Assembly: GCF_003369915.1 (NCBI RefSeq)
Contig: NC_046675.1
Span: forward strand, 16,554,001-16,618,000
Direction of reading: 5' to 3'
Source: Drosophila miranda
Taxonomy: Eukaryota > Arthropoda > Insecta > Diptera > Drosophilidae
Length of the DNA: 64,000 nucleotides
Every line of letters begins with the position of its first letter. Position 1 is the first letter of the stretch. The position numbers and the translations under genes were made by a program. The notes beneath the pieces are model-generated. The model did no database searches. It saw only the letters and a program-made list of their open reading frames with translations, and had not been told where the DNA came from. Of this stretch, positions 50,003 to 61,054 are shown one piece after another.

Positions 50003-52789
50003 ATGGACCGGCGCAGTCCAGTGGCAGAGGCAGAAGCAGTGGCAGGCTCTGGGGCAGGGTAAAGTGAGTGGACACCGCAGCTCAATTTGTGATTTATAGA
50101 CAGAGCCTGGGCCAGAGCATGAAGCCAAGAAATGGAAACCACTCGGTTATTGAAAGAGTGTGTGCCGACTCGCAAGTGTTGTTCTTAGTGCTGCTGCTGC
50201 TCTATTGCTGCTGTTCTGTTGCTGCTGCATTTCAAAAACCAAAGGCCATGAAATTTTATTGTTTAGTTTGGAGGCAGCTGTTGCTGCTGCTGTTGTTGGT
50301 CAAGGCGTGCGATATGCCTAAAAATGGATGCTGCCGGATATCCTGTGAAATACGAGTACAGCCTGCATGCACATGCCTAGCAATTGAATTTACATTTCGT
50401 TGTACCTAAAAAATACAAAAATACGAGTACTCCAAGCATCGTACAGAGTTTTTGCTTGTAACTTTATGTCATTTGTTTTCGTTTCTCCCTCTCTGCCTGT
50501 CATTGCTAGGTTTTTTTTTTAATTGACCTGGAAGTTTGTTTGTGTTTTTGAAGGACACCCTGGGACAACAATAATAAAATTCTATGATATTTACTCGATG
50601 GCACTCGAAGCGTAACTCCTCTCCTGAATGCTTTAAAGTCAAAGAGCGCACATCCTATCTGGACATCGCAAAGGCAACAAATTCAATCAGGAACCGACCT
50701 AATTATAATCTGCGTAAATCCTGCACACAAAACACACCGCAGCTCTGATTTCGTTTGTTCGAGATACGTTTTTCTGGACTGTGTGCATTCCCACCGCACA
50801 TTTAGTAGTTAGTTTCGATTACCGAGCTGGCCAGCTCATGTGGTTTGCTATTTTTTTTTCGTGCCCTGGGTCCGTGGCAATGCTGAAAAATCAATTATGC
50901 CCTGCCTGGCATTTAATTAAATATTGTTGCCATTTTTTTGCTGCCTGCATATTAACGCAATTATTGAAAGGGGGTGTGCATGGGCTTAGGCACATTTGAT
51001 GTATGTATATTCAATATTTTTTTAAGCCAATATAAAATGCCGCAACGGGTGGTATGGGTGGGATGGATGCCCATTCGGAATGGGATAAATGCAATTGTGA
51101 AGCGTTTTGCAAATATTTTAGCACTTTTAAATAAATACATGCCGGCAGGCAGCTGCACTTTGGCTCAATTTATGGCAGAAAAAGTTAAAACGAAAGCGAA
51201 GCCAAAAAATGGCGTTCGTTCGCGTTAGAGATCCGTTGGAGGTTTGGCAAACGGTGAATGGAACGGGGAATATGAAATGGGGAATGGGAATGGCAGGCCC
51301 CATGCAACTGTGAAGCCAATGCCGTGTGTCGACGTTTTCAAATTCAAGTATTTATTTTAAATTTTTCACTCTCTGAAAAAACATTCCGTTTTTCACCGGA
51401 GATGGAAATGGCCATCGCTTTTTCTGGTGCCGGCACATAGCCGAATCTACCGTGGTCAGCCTTAATATGGAATAATCATAAATTTATCAAGAAATTTCAA
51501 ATGGAATTTCATCATATTTATACATTTCAAACATTAATTCGTATTCTTATCTTATCAGCAAGTATTTGAACAATTTTATTCATGTAGATACGCTACCGAT
51601 TATTTAAATCTGCTTCCAGACTGCTTTCTCGTCTCGGGTGTAGCAGCTTAAACTTTCAACATCTCAAGTAACCACATGGGCCAAGGCTGAGCCCTTCATT
51701 AGCCTTTACCTCTTGTTTTAGCCAACATGCAATACATCCCAGTGTCCCTGCTCGATGGGTTCAAGAGCCCACGCCAATGTCATTGACATGCCACGAAAGT
51801 AAAAGCCAAACCAATCGAACGCTGCCCGAGGGCTAGCATGTGACCCGGGTGGGCAGGATGTCTGGATGAGTGGAGCAGGGACCGTGCTCTGGGTCCGGCC
51901 CTATGTGCAATCTGTGCAATATTCCACGAACTGCCGTTAATTACACAAATGCAAAAGTCTGTTGAGCGACCAAATTGGTCGGTAATAAATAAATTCAATT
52001 GAATAATTTATTTAATTTATTTTCGGGAGCTGTTGCCGCGTGACATAAAAAGCAGTAAACAAACAAATTTTTTTTATTTTTCCCACCGCCCCCATGTGGC
52101 AGATGGGCAAAAAGCTGCAAAAAATACGACCGGGCCCGGCCTTCCAGGTGTCGGGATACGGAAGTGTGCAGCAAGCTGACATCGAGGTGTTAGAATTTGT
52201 GCAACCCAAAAAAAGGGAGGAAATAAATTTTAAAAACAAGCCACCAAAATGCCAAACACACATTTTTCAGTGCTGACAATAGCAGAGCCCATTCCCAGAG
52301 ACAGGAATGGGGCAGAAATATGTGTGGCACAGGCCAAGTGAATTTGTGGAACGAAAACAAATCGTTTAATTGGCTTAAGCAAAACGTAACCATTATACGG
52401 CCGCACCGTTGCCCGATTATATAACCATCCAGACCCAGCGCGGCCCAACAATGATGTTGACAGCCGAGTCGCAGTCGGCATCGGTTTCAGCCTGTCTCAA
52501 ACCCGTTTGCCAACGCTGCGGCTGCGGCTGCTGCTGCTGCGACTGCTTCACTTAACCGTTTTGTTTCTTTATTTTTTAAGAGCAAACTGACGCAAGGGTA
52601 CCGCCAAGAGCCAACCACCAAGCCACAGCCACAGCCACAGCACCACCAGCCACACCAGGCACCAAGTGTCATGGAGCCAGGCATGGGCCAGCAACGGGTT
52701 TTGCGTGTTATTATTCACTCTGGTCCACAAATCTGCCCCGACTTGGCTTCGCCCGCTGATATCTAGAGCCCACCTTCGCTGCGGTTGGG

Positions 52790-52796
52790 TATATAA
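52790..52796 (+). promoter_or_regulatory. TATA box of Obp83g
   Basis: TATATAA, 72-78 bp upstream of the Obp83g start. This predicts transcription start near 52,820 and a 5' leader of about 45-50 nt. Confidence 0.65.
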
Positions 52797-52867
52797 CTAA
52801 TATGGAAAATCTCGTCCGGACTTAGTCGCTTGCCACATTTGCTCTCGAGCCCTCGTCCGAGCCAGAA

Positions 52868-53368
52868 ATGAAGTCTTTCACTCTCCTGCTGATTGTCGCC
52901 GTAGCTGCTGCTGCCGTGTCGCAGGTCAGTGCCCAGTGGTTGCCCTTGCTGACGGACGTGACACCTTATCCCACCATTACTTTGCAGACATCGGCCAAGT
53001 TCCAGGTGCGAACGCACGACGATGCGGCCAAGGCCTTCGAAGATTGCCGGGAGGACAATCACGTTCCGGATGACATCTACGAAAAGTTCCTGAACTATGA
53101 ATTCCCCGCCCATCGTCGCACCAGCTGCTTCGTCAAGTGCTTTGTGGAGAAGATGGGTCTGTTCTCGGAAAGCAGAGGCTTCGACGAGAAGGCAATAATT
53201 AAACAGTTCACGGTCAAGACCCCCAAGGATCTGGACACGGTCCAACATGGCCTGGAGAAGTGCATCGATCACAATGAGGCGGAGTCGGATGTTTGCACAT
53301 TCGCCAACCGCGTCTTCTCCTGCTGGCTGCCCATCAACCGGCATGTAGTCCGCAAGGTCTACGCCTGA
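52868..53368 (+). CDS. Obp83g: Odorant-binding protein, single domain, 145 aa
   Basis: Two exons, 52868-52924 and 52988-53368, joined in phase 0 (CAG|GTCAGT ... TTTGCAG|ACA). The 63-bp intron is in frame and free of stops, so the unspliced frame also reads through as 166 residues. Splicing gives 145, the typical OBP length. The signal peptide is MKSFTLLLIVAVAAAAVSQ plus the first residues of exon 2. Six cysteines show classic OBP order and spacing (EDC, TSC, VKC, EKC, DVC, and the final SC), which form three disulfides around a hydrophobic pocket. OBPs are secreted into sensillum lymph and bind small hydrophobic ligands. It is first in a three-gene Obp cluster, 305 bp upstream of the next OBP on the same strand. 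The name rests on position and single-domain architecture; D. melanogaster Obp83g is the only one-domain member of this trio. Confidence 0.9.
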   Translation: MKSFTLLLIVAVAAAAVSQVSAQWLPLLTDVTPYPTITLQTSAKFQVRTHDDAAKAFEDCREDNHVPDDIYEKFLNYEFPAHRRTSCFVKCFVEKMGLFSESRGFDEKAIIKQFTVKTPKDLDTVQHGLEKCIDHNEAESDVCTFANRVFSCWLPINRHVVRKVYA

Positions 53369-53423
53369 GTCGTCCAATGTGATATAAGAATTTTTTCAGT
53401 CATTGTATTTTGAATTACTCCAA

Positions 53424-53429
53424 AATAAA
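53424..53429 (+). terminator. Polyadenylation signal of Obp83g
   Basis: Canonical AATAAA 55 bp after the Obp83g stop codon. Confidence 0.7.
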
Positions 53430-53673
53430 AACGGTAGCGAACTGACCTAGTACAAGGCGATATTCCCAGCGGGCTAGTGGTTCTGTTCTGTGCATCTCTA
53501 CAACTCTGTAGTGCCTCTCCGCTGTCATTCATTGAACCCACATGAGACTTAATCTCGCCAGGCTGATAACCTCCACCTCCACTGCATCAGCTTCGGCTCT
53601 CCGGTGCCTGGTACGAACACTGATAGGCGCATGATCTCGTATTTAGTTTACATTGTGCATTCTCGGCATCTAG

Positions 53674-54479
53674 ATGATCTCCTTGTGGATTATTTTAGCA
53701 GGCGTGCTCGCCGTCAGCAGCCTGGTGCGTTCAACTGGCCCGAAACCCATCCCAGATCTCCTACTAATCCGTGTTTCCATCAGGTTCTGGCAGATCTTGC
53801 GGGTGAAGCCAAAATTCTGGAGAACTGTCTGAAGAAAGTCAGCAGCCCGGAGCGCATTGTCAGCGATCTGCAGAAGCTGGAGCGCTACCCCGAATGGACA
53901 AGTGAGGAGGTGCCCTGCCTGATGCGTTGTCTGGCCAGCGAGAAGGGCTGGTTTGATATCGTGAAGAACAAATGGCAGGGCAAGAGATTGACCGATGACT
54001 TGGGCGCCGATGTCTACAACTACTGCCGGTTCGAGCTGATGCGGAAGTCACGGGACGGCTGCAGCTTCGCCTATCGCGGACTCCGCTGCCTGAAGCAGGC
54101 GGAACTGCACGCCGGAACCAGTCTCAGCACGCTGCTCCACTGCGCGCGTACTCTGAATGCCACCAATGTGGAGCTGCTGCAGTATAATCAGCTTAAGACC
54201 GAAGAACCGATTCCGTGCCTGTTCCAGTGCTTCGCTGATGCCATGGGTTTCTATGATACGACGGGAAACTGGCATCTCCTCAACTGGCAGCAAGCCTTTG
54301 GCCCCAGTCGCATGGAGAATCAGACGCAGGAACAGCCACTAGACTACAGCGAGTGCCGACGCAGTGATAAAGAGCGGAAGGAAGCCACCAGCAAGTGCTC
54401 CTGGATGTACGAGGAATACAAGTGCTGGGAGCGTCTCAATGGCAATGATTTCGGGGAGGAAAGTATAGAGACGAGCTAA
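53674..54479 (+). CDS. Obp83ef: Double-domain odorant-binding protein, 248 aa
   Basis: Exons 53674-53724 and 53784-54479 are joined in phase 0 (AGCCTG|GTGCGT ... TTCCATCAG|GTT). The start at 53674 is in a different frame from the long open frame upstream of the intron. It is chosen because it yields a signal peptide, MISLWIILAGVLAVSSLVLA, joined directly to the first OBP domain. Two tandem OBP domains each keep six cysteines: domain 1 (LENC, VPC, MRC, NYC, DGC, LRC) and domain 2 (LHC, IPC, FQC, SEC, SKC, YKC). Two-domain OBPs of this type are known from the Obp83cd/Obp83ef pair of Drosophila. Assignment to Obp83ef rather than Obp83cd rests on its position next to Obp83g. It converges on the next gene with only 69 bp between stop codons. 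Confidence 0.85.
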
Positions 54480-54548
54480 TAGCGTAACTATAAAGTCACT
54501 TGTATTAGAAGACATGGATTATGTTCATTTATAATAGAGATGGCCGAT

Positions 54549-55428
54549 CTAAGCGGCCATGACATAGCACGTGAACTGCTGGTAAATGCTGGAACACTGA
54601 TTCCTGCCACGCCTCTGATGGCACGCGGACACATGGGCGCCCGGCACTGGGACACCCAAGTGTCGCCGCATTATCGGGAGCTGCCAGCGGCGGGTGCGCT
54701 CGTCAAACAGATGCAGCTTCGATATGAAGCAGCGCGTGAAACAGGGAATGGGCTCGTTTACGGGGAATTCGGGATACGCCTGGAAGCGGCTCCACTCGTC
54801 TCGGTCCACTAACTGCAGGCAATCCTTCATGGCGGTCTTGGCGGACTCCGTGATGTTGGGCATGCTCTCGATCTGCATGAATGGATGCCCCTCCAGCTGC
54901 GTATGTTGATAAGAATCAGTATCAGTATCGGGGGTTCACTGGACTGGGTGACTGGGTGACTGGGCATTATCTCTCTTATCGACTACTCACGTTGGTGATG
55001 CAGTGAAAGCCCGCGTAGGCATGCTCACAGCTGCTCTGGGTGCGACCCCCGCCCAGCTCTAATCTCTGGCGACAGGCGTTGTAGACGGGCTGTCCGAAGA
55101 GCTGCACAATGCCGCTCTCATCGAAGCCCGTGCGATTGTCGTAGAACTCAAACATCTCGGCGAGGTAGCACTGCGTGAAGCAGGGTATTTCCTCATAGCC
55201 ATCCGACCACTCCTTGAACCGTTCCAGACGCTCAGCAGTCTCAGAGGTAAGGCCTCCGTAGTTCTTAATGCACTTCTCAATGCTTTCTGTCTCGTGGTCG
55301 AGCAGAGCCAGGCTCTCAAGCTGCAAAGTACAGGAAGAGTAATTCTGTGGTTCTGTCTGTTTGTTATCATGGCTTACCACTCCTATACACAGGAAGAAGG
55401 CCAGCAGTGACCACATTTGCCTCGACAT
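54549..55428 (-). CDS. Obp83cd: Double-domain odorant-binding protein, 242 aa
   Basis: Three exons (minus): 55428-55378, 55320-54991 and 54896-54549. Both introns are phase 0 (57 and 94 bp, donors GTAAGC and GTGAGT, acceptors TTTGCAG and ACGCAG). The signal peptide is MSRQMWSLLAFFLCIGV followed by LESLALL. Domain 1 has six cysteines (EKC, IPC, TQC, NAC, SSC, FHC), and so has domain 2 (KDC, IPC, TRC, SAC, NQC, FTC). The second intron separates the two domains exactly, at FHCITN|LEGHPF. It is secreted and is likely a sensillum-lymph ligand carrier like its neighbours. The name is by architecture, length and place in the cluster; cd and ef could be swapped. Its first intron lies at the same point in the signal peptide, and in the same phase, as that of the facing gene, consistent with the pair arising by duplication with inversion. 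Confidence 0.85.
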
Positions 55429-56129
55429 TGTCTTGCTTGCTTTTTCTGGCTGGTGGTGATTTCCTTCACGTTCTGCGACCGATGGAATACTGAACCTCAG
55501 GCAAAAATCTCACTCAGAACTTAACGATCGATCTATCATGGTTCTAGCTCTGGGCTCTGGACATTGATAACCCATTTTTTTGGCTACCTCAAGTTCAATC
55601 CAATGCTTCCGAGTGGGCTGCTGATAACAGAGGTACAATCAGAGCTCCCGCACTATCATCTTATGGTTCAAGTTTAGGCCTCGCTTGCGCAAAGAATCTC
55701 GAAACGATTGTTGCGACGCGTCGGGGCACACCTATCGATGCCTCTTACGCAACCCCAACCGATCACTGGGCCAGATGCCAGATGCCCAGTTGCATTTTTG
55801 TATCGATCAACACCTGCCATCGCAGTGCCACATCAGGCTGGTCATTGGAATCATTTTGCTATTGAGGGTTGTTAATTGATGTGGCATTTTTTGTTTTTTT
55901 TTTTGGCATTTTGCCCGACCAGGCTTTTAATATTATTTGTTGTTGTTGTTGTGGTTGCTGGTGGGGCTTGTGGTGCTGTGGTTGGCTTGGCCCAACCTGT
56001 AAAAGAGCGACATCGTCCCACTTTACGCATTTTTGAGCAACCGGATTCGAGTATCGAGAGTGAGCAAAACGTGTTTAACATGTCGCATCATCATCATCAG
56101 CAGCAGCAGCGCAATCCAAGCCCATAGCA

Positions 56130-56303
56130 ATGATGAGATCTTCATCTTCTCCATCCGCCGCAATTGCAAATAACTTCAAAGTGGTTCTGCCAGATCGGTC
56201 CAAGAGTCAGCGACAACAATCTCCACAACTATCGACTGATTCGAACGGCACCGGCAAGGCGGCCACGTTTCCCCCACAAGATTCCACAATTTCTTCGCAG
56301 TGA
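56130..56303 (+). CDS. Candidate small ORF, 57 aa (unproven)
   Basis: ATG at 56130 with G at -3; stop TGA at 56301-56303. The peptide is polar and Ser/Gln-rich, with balanced codon use (LPDRSKSQRQQSP and STDSNGTGKAATFPPQ within it) and has no signal peptide or known domain. An open stretch in another frame (HRPTLRIFEQPDSS, then MSHHHHQQQQRNPSP) ends at a TAG (56125-56127) two bases before this ATG. It could be a genuine small ORF with a leader ORF, one exon broken by an indel in the CAG run, or chance. I recognise no homologue. Confidence 0.25.
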   Translation: MMRSSSSPSAAIANNFKVVLPDRSKSQRQQSPQLSTDSNGTGKAATFPPQDSTISSQ

Positions 56304-57037
56304 CCTTGGCTCGTTTTCTTGCGTGTTTGGCCGTAAAAATTATCAAATCCAGTTTTTCGATTTCCTCTCTTCTTTCACTCTCCCAGCGACCGGGTCGGGC
56401 TGGACCGGGACGGGACGGGACTGGACTGTTGTCAATTTGTACAAATTTTCGTTATATAGTTAATTGTTTTTATTTCTTCTCTGTTTGTTGTTGCCAAACA
56501 GCTTTTGTGTCGCCACGCAGTCGGCGGTGGCGGCGGCGGTGGGGCAACGGTGATGACAACGATGACGACACAGCATCAACAGTTCGGTTCGGTCCGGTCC
56601 GCCTGTTGCCTGGAGATGCACCAATGCAGCGAACCACCGAACTGCACTGCACTGCACCAATGGTCCGACGCCTGACCTTTGGCAATTTAAAATGCAACAA
56701 CCTGGGGCCTGGACCGACAATCTGCAGCTTTGGTAACACTTCACGCTGCGGTGGGATGTTTCTTACGGCTTGTTTCTGCGATTACAAAATCATCCCGGTC
56801 AGCATTTAGCATTTTTCATTGAGCTTAGCATAGATTTGAATACATTTTGATGGGCCCTGATCAGAGTCTCGTTAAGGCGGCTTTCTTCAGCTCGGATCGG
56901 CTCAGCTCCGGTGCAGTCCAGTCCCCTTTGTGTCGCAGCAGCTGACTGAATTTATGGAGAAGTTGGACATTTTAAACGTTTCTTTTGTGTCTGGTTTCAA
57001 GGTTATAACCCAGTTTTTGCCAGGGTGCTTTTATTGG

Positions 57038-57053
57038 TTTTTTTTTTTTTTTT
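57038..57053. repeat. Poly-T run, 16 nt
   Basis: Sixteen consecutive T. Confidence 0.9.
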
Positions 57054-57304
57054 GGCAACACAACAGCAGTGTTTTATTGTGGGAAAGAAACTGGAACTAA
57101 AATCGAATTCGATCCGATTCGATTGGATGGGATTGGTGCGTGTTCAATACATTAATGAAACTGCAGGCAAGCCTTTTGATAAAAGCTGAGAGACGGGAGA
57201 CGATGGACGAGAGACTAAGAGATGTTCCGATAACAATATCTGTGTGCGTCCTTGGCTTAGTTGCCAGTGCCAGAGCTGAACTTGCCACGAAGTGCAGGAC
57301 AGAA

Positions 57305-57340
57305 CAGGACAGGACAGGACAGGATAGGACAGGGTAGGAC
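57305..57340. repeat. (AGGAC)n pentanucleotide repeat
   Basis: About seven AGGAC units with two variants (AGGAT, AGGGT). Confidence 0.8.
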
Positions 57341-60300
57341 AGCTGCCTTTAATGACATTTACAAATTGGATCTGGCATCTGTCGCTCTTCTGGGGTATGG
57401 GTGCTGCTGCTGGCCACTCCAAATATAATTAAAAACACATCAGCTTATTGCGCGCAGCTTGTGCAATTTTTGGCACATTTCGCATGCAAATCAAAATTCC
57501 ACTTAACGGGGTTTCCGTTGCTTCTGCCCCGTTTAGGGGGAGTATGCATCGAATGGAGACCGTCTTCAAATGGCCATAATTAAAAATACATCTACGCAAC
57601 ATGTGGATTTTATGTGTGTCCAACTGGCCAAAACCGAGCGGAGAGAAGCATTGTCCTAAGACAATGAAACCTAGCTGAAATCGAAATTGAAAGTGAGCCC
57701 AGGCCAAGACGCTTGATGGAAGGTAGAAGTCAACAACCTGTGCGTGTTTGTTGCCTTCAATTTGGTGCAAAACATCCAACTCATTAGCTCGGCATCTTCG
57801 TTAGGTGGGAATTAATTATGCAGATGTATTCATTGTATTGCGATTTCAAGTGTGGTAAAATGCAGCCCGTCTCGGCTCGGGCCTAATGGAGGTGTGGACC
57901 ACGCTCAGACAATCACAATGATGATGACGATGACGAATTGGGGCGGTGTCTGTGGCTGTGCCCAATTTTGGGGTAACTACACACACAACAAACTACGAAA
58001 AGCTCTTCAACTTCTCAAGTGCCTTTCTGTTTGTGTTTGTTCATGATTTTCATTTTCGATCTTTCCAGGGCATTACAAATTAATCCCGAAATCGCTTAAG
58101 CCTCCGCCCCGAATGAAGCGTTAACTAAGTAAGCACTTTTCAGTCGACAGAAAAGCAGATTTTATGTGTGTTTGAAAGGAAATTTCTCTGAGCATTGACC
58201 TCGGACTGCGGTTGCGTGTAATCGGCCGCCAGTAAGGCCTGGGCCTGCCACTTTGGGGGATTACGTAAATCCGAAATTAGTTAATAAATGAAAACTGTGA
58301 ACTGTGAAATGAGAAATGAGAAATAGTATTGTTCAATCTATATGCCGTTACGTCTGAATAAAACGCTTAACCGATGCAGTTCAAGCTGCAGTTTGATTTT
58401 GGCCCGAAGCATTTTGGTCACCGTTTAGTGAGCCCCAAGAGGATTACAATCTAAATTTGCTTATGTAAAAATGATCTGTCAATGGGCAAAATAATTGTCA
58501 AACGGAATTGGAAAGTTTTTTTATATTTTTAGTCATAGTTTTGTTTACAAAAAAAGTTTTAAAGTTAAGCTTAGATGTCTGGCAAAAGCATATTTTGTAT
58601 AGTATTGTGAGGGTCATCGTTAAGCCGTTTACGGATAGTTAAACAAACAAAAATAGCATTCGGTTTCCTCAATATTTGTTTAGAAATAATGGCTCCCATC
58701 CGGCAGTTAGATTTATCAGTCGAAATCAGATGGAAGATCAGTAAGCTTAATGAGACTTTGAGATATCGGGCCTCAAGAAGCATTAATTGATCTATTAGTA
58801 AATGTTCTGCAACCTGTTTCTACTGCTTTTCACTCTAGAACAAATCTATTAACTTTCTGTAGGTCAAGTCGGTTTAAGACCTTGTCGAAAGCATTTGCAT
58901 TTAGCCTTAGTTTATATTCTACACATATTTAGATACGTAATCGCTCCACCTTCACAGATGAAATGCAGGTGACATCTAGGAGGTGACACCTCCCCATTCC
59001 ATTGGGCGCTTTCCAACAACCACCCAACTAGGTCAGCCAGCCAATATACGCGTACAGCTGGTACTTGAATGAAATAAAGTAGCCGCATGAGCATTGTATT
59101 GTATACATATAGGCATAATTAACTGGAAACCGTTCTAACGGGCCTTCGGCGGCAGTTGTGCGTAATACGAAAGATTCCAGTCACGAACCCGCGGCGGTCG
59201 CAGTTGCAGTCGCTGTCGCAGCTAGCGACAAATTACCGTTTCACTGTTAATGCATTTGCCAAATAGCAGCTTTGGGCTAAGAACTTGCCTGGCCAAATAC
59301 GACAGAGACTAAAACTGATCACTCGCAGCACTCACAATAACAATCACTCGGAATTCAATCTCTGTGAATGGTGTGTGAGTTTATCGACGACGAATCAGAT
59401 ACAAATGGCATGCACTTACCACGTGTGGTGGCAGACAGAGGGTGGTGGAGTGGGGAATGGAGAGCGGTGGACCAAGCCAAACCACTTTTCTTCCGCGTTG
59501 CTCATGCGATGGCGGCGGCGATGCAGACAGCGACGCAGACGTCAACTTCAACGCTTATGGCGACGTAGCGGCTGCTGCCGCACCCACCCACAAATGGGCT
59601 ACAAAAATCAACAATTAAAACCGTTCACAATCTCCGGCGATTTCCATGTCTGATGCAATTTTCAGCATTTTTCAAATATTTTTAATTTGTCCGACTACAT
59701 ATTAGTAGGTTTTTCACTGTCTGTTGGCTTTGGAGTCTTCGTCGCTAGTTACTCCACTGCAATTGCCTGGGTAAGAATTTCTGATTTCTGACTACTGCGG
59801 CATAATTTGGCATTCAATTTGATTGCAACGCCTCGTCGACTGGCTGCCGCTGCTGCTGCTGCTGTTGCACTCCCTGAAAATGCCAGAGCCAAAAAATATA
59901 CGAATCCATAACAAGTCCCACAAGCCTGACGCCTGACAGCTGCATGGCAAACACGTTTCTCGGCTTGCCCCAGCTACCCCGTGGCAGAGAAACCAACCCC
60001 AAAAGAATACCAATCTGGGCTTTGGCTCCTGAAACAAAAGAAACAACTAATATGAGTAACTGCGGGTGAGGCTCTCTATCTATACTCGATACTTGATCCA
60101 GCAGCCGCAAATGGAACGATGCCAAACAACAGTGGGGCGGGCTATCGAAAGCGAAAGCATAACTGACAAGGTGGCTTAGTTGGAGGTTTGTACCTGTATC
60201 TGTATCTGTAGTTGTGGCTGCTGTCGCTTTTGCACTTCTAAAACTGGTTGGCTGTCTGTGTCTGGACATGTAGGCAGTGGCAAGCAAGTCTTCTAGCCTC

Positions 60301-61024
60301 CACTTCAATAACACAGAGGCAGAAACTCAAACTCAACTCAACTCCTATCTGAACTCGACTCGAACTCGACATTGCCTCAGAGAGTCAGCTGTAATTGTTC
60401 TGCGCTGCGGCCGTCTCTGGCCTGGCTTTAATTTCATATTCTTCCTGCATTCCGAAACCTTGAATCACATTTCTTGCATTTAATTGCACACATTTTTTCT
60501 GATTTTTTGTTGCCGTTGCCTTTGCCTCTTGAAGGCGCCGTTGAGTGGCTGGCTGCCGTTGACCGCCGGGCTGGGACTGGGGCTGGGTCAGTTTTAATAG
60601 CTGTTGCTGCTGCTGCTGCTGCCACTGCAACTTCCATTGCAAAAACAGCAACTGGCTGGCCTACCTTTTACTTGCACGCACCGAGCTGGGCTGGCTGGCG
60701 CTGGCTGTGTCCGATGACGGCCTGTTTTAAATGCCATCCAGTCGAGTGACTACCGGGCTATATGGCTCTCGATGTTAGTTTATTTGTTTACTCATATGTG
60801 CATACATATGTATATTGTAAGTTGCATTCAGAGCGGAATGGAGACATGCATTGCATTGCCCGCCACCGGTTGACCATCGCATTGCATTTCACATTAAGAA
60901 ATCTCATGTTAATTGTGTAGATTAACTTTTAATAATCATTATTCTATGGAGCAGATGCAGGGACCATGGGACGTATGAGCAATGACTAGATCAGACGAAA
61001 AATGCCACGAACATGAGTCACTCT

Positions 61025-61054
61025 CAGATACAGATACAGATACAGATACAGATA
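61025..61054. repeat. (CAGATA)5 hexanucleotide repeat
   Basis: Five perfect CAGATA units, running on into a CACACG/CA-rich stretch. Confidence 0.9.

Larger units (their letters stand above)
43315..52789. other. Gene-poor interval III, Vha14-2 to Obp83g
   Basis: About 9.5 kb with no supported gene on either strand. It contains hexamer and pentamer microsatellites and unique sequence with many CATAAA and TAATTA strings. The few hundred bases before 52,790 should hold antennal enhancers of the Obp cluster, but I can identify none individually. Confidence 0.5.

Noticed and set aside
52763..53377. 204-codon open frame on the minus strand
   Set aside because: It mirrors Obp83g, whose six-cysteine OBP pattern and signal peptide are decisive for the plus strand.
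53604..53783. Upstream extension of the Obp83ef open frame
   Set aside because: It begins with GTG and gives no signal peptide. The spliced model from 53674 gives both a signal peptide and a clean phase-0 join.
55876..56075. Signal-peptide-like start at 55,876
   Set aside because: The hydrophobic run comes from poly-T and TTG repeats; only the later part from about 56,010 looks coding-like and is reported separately.
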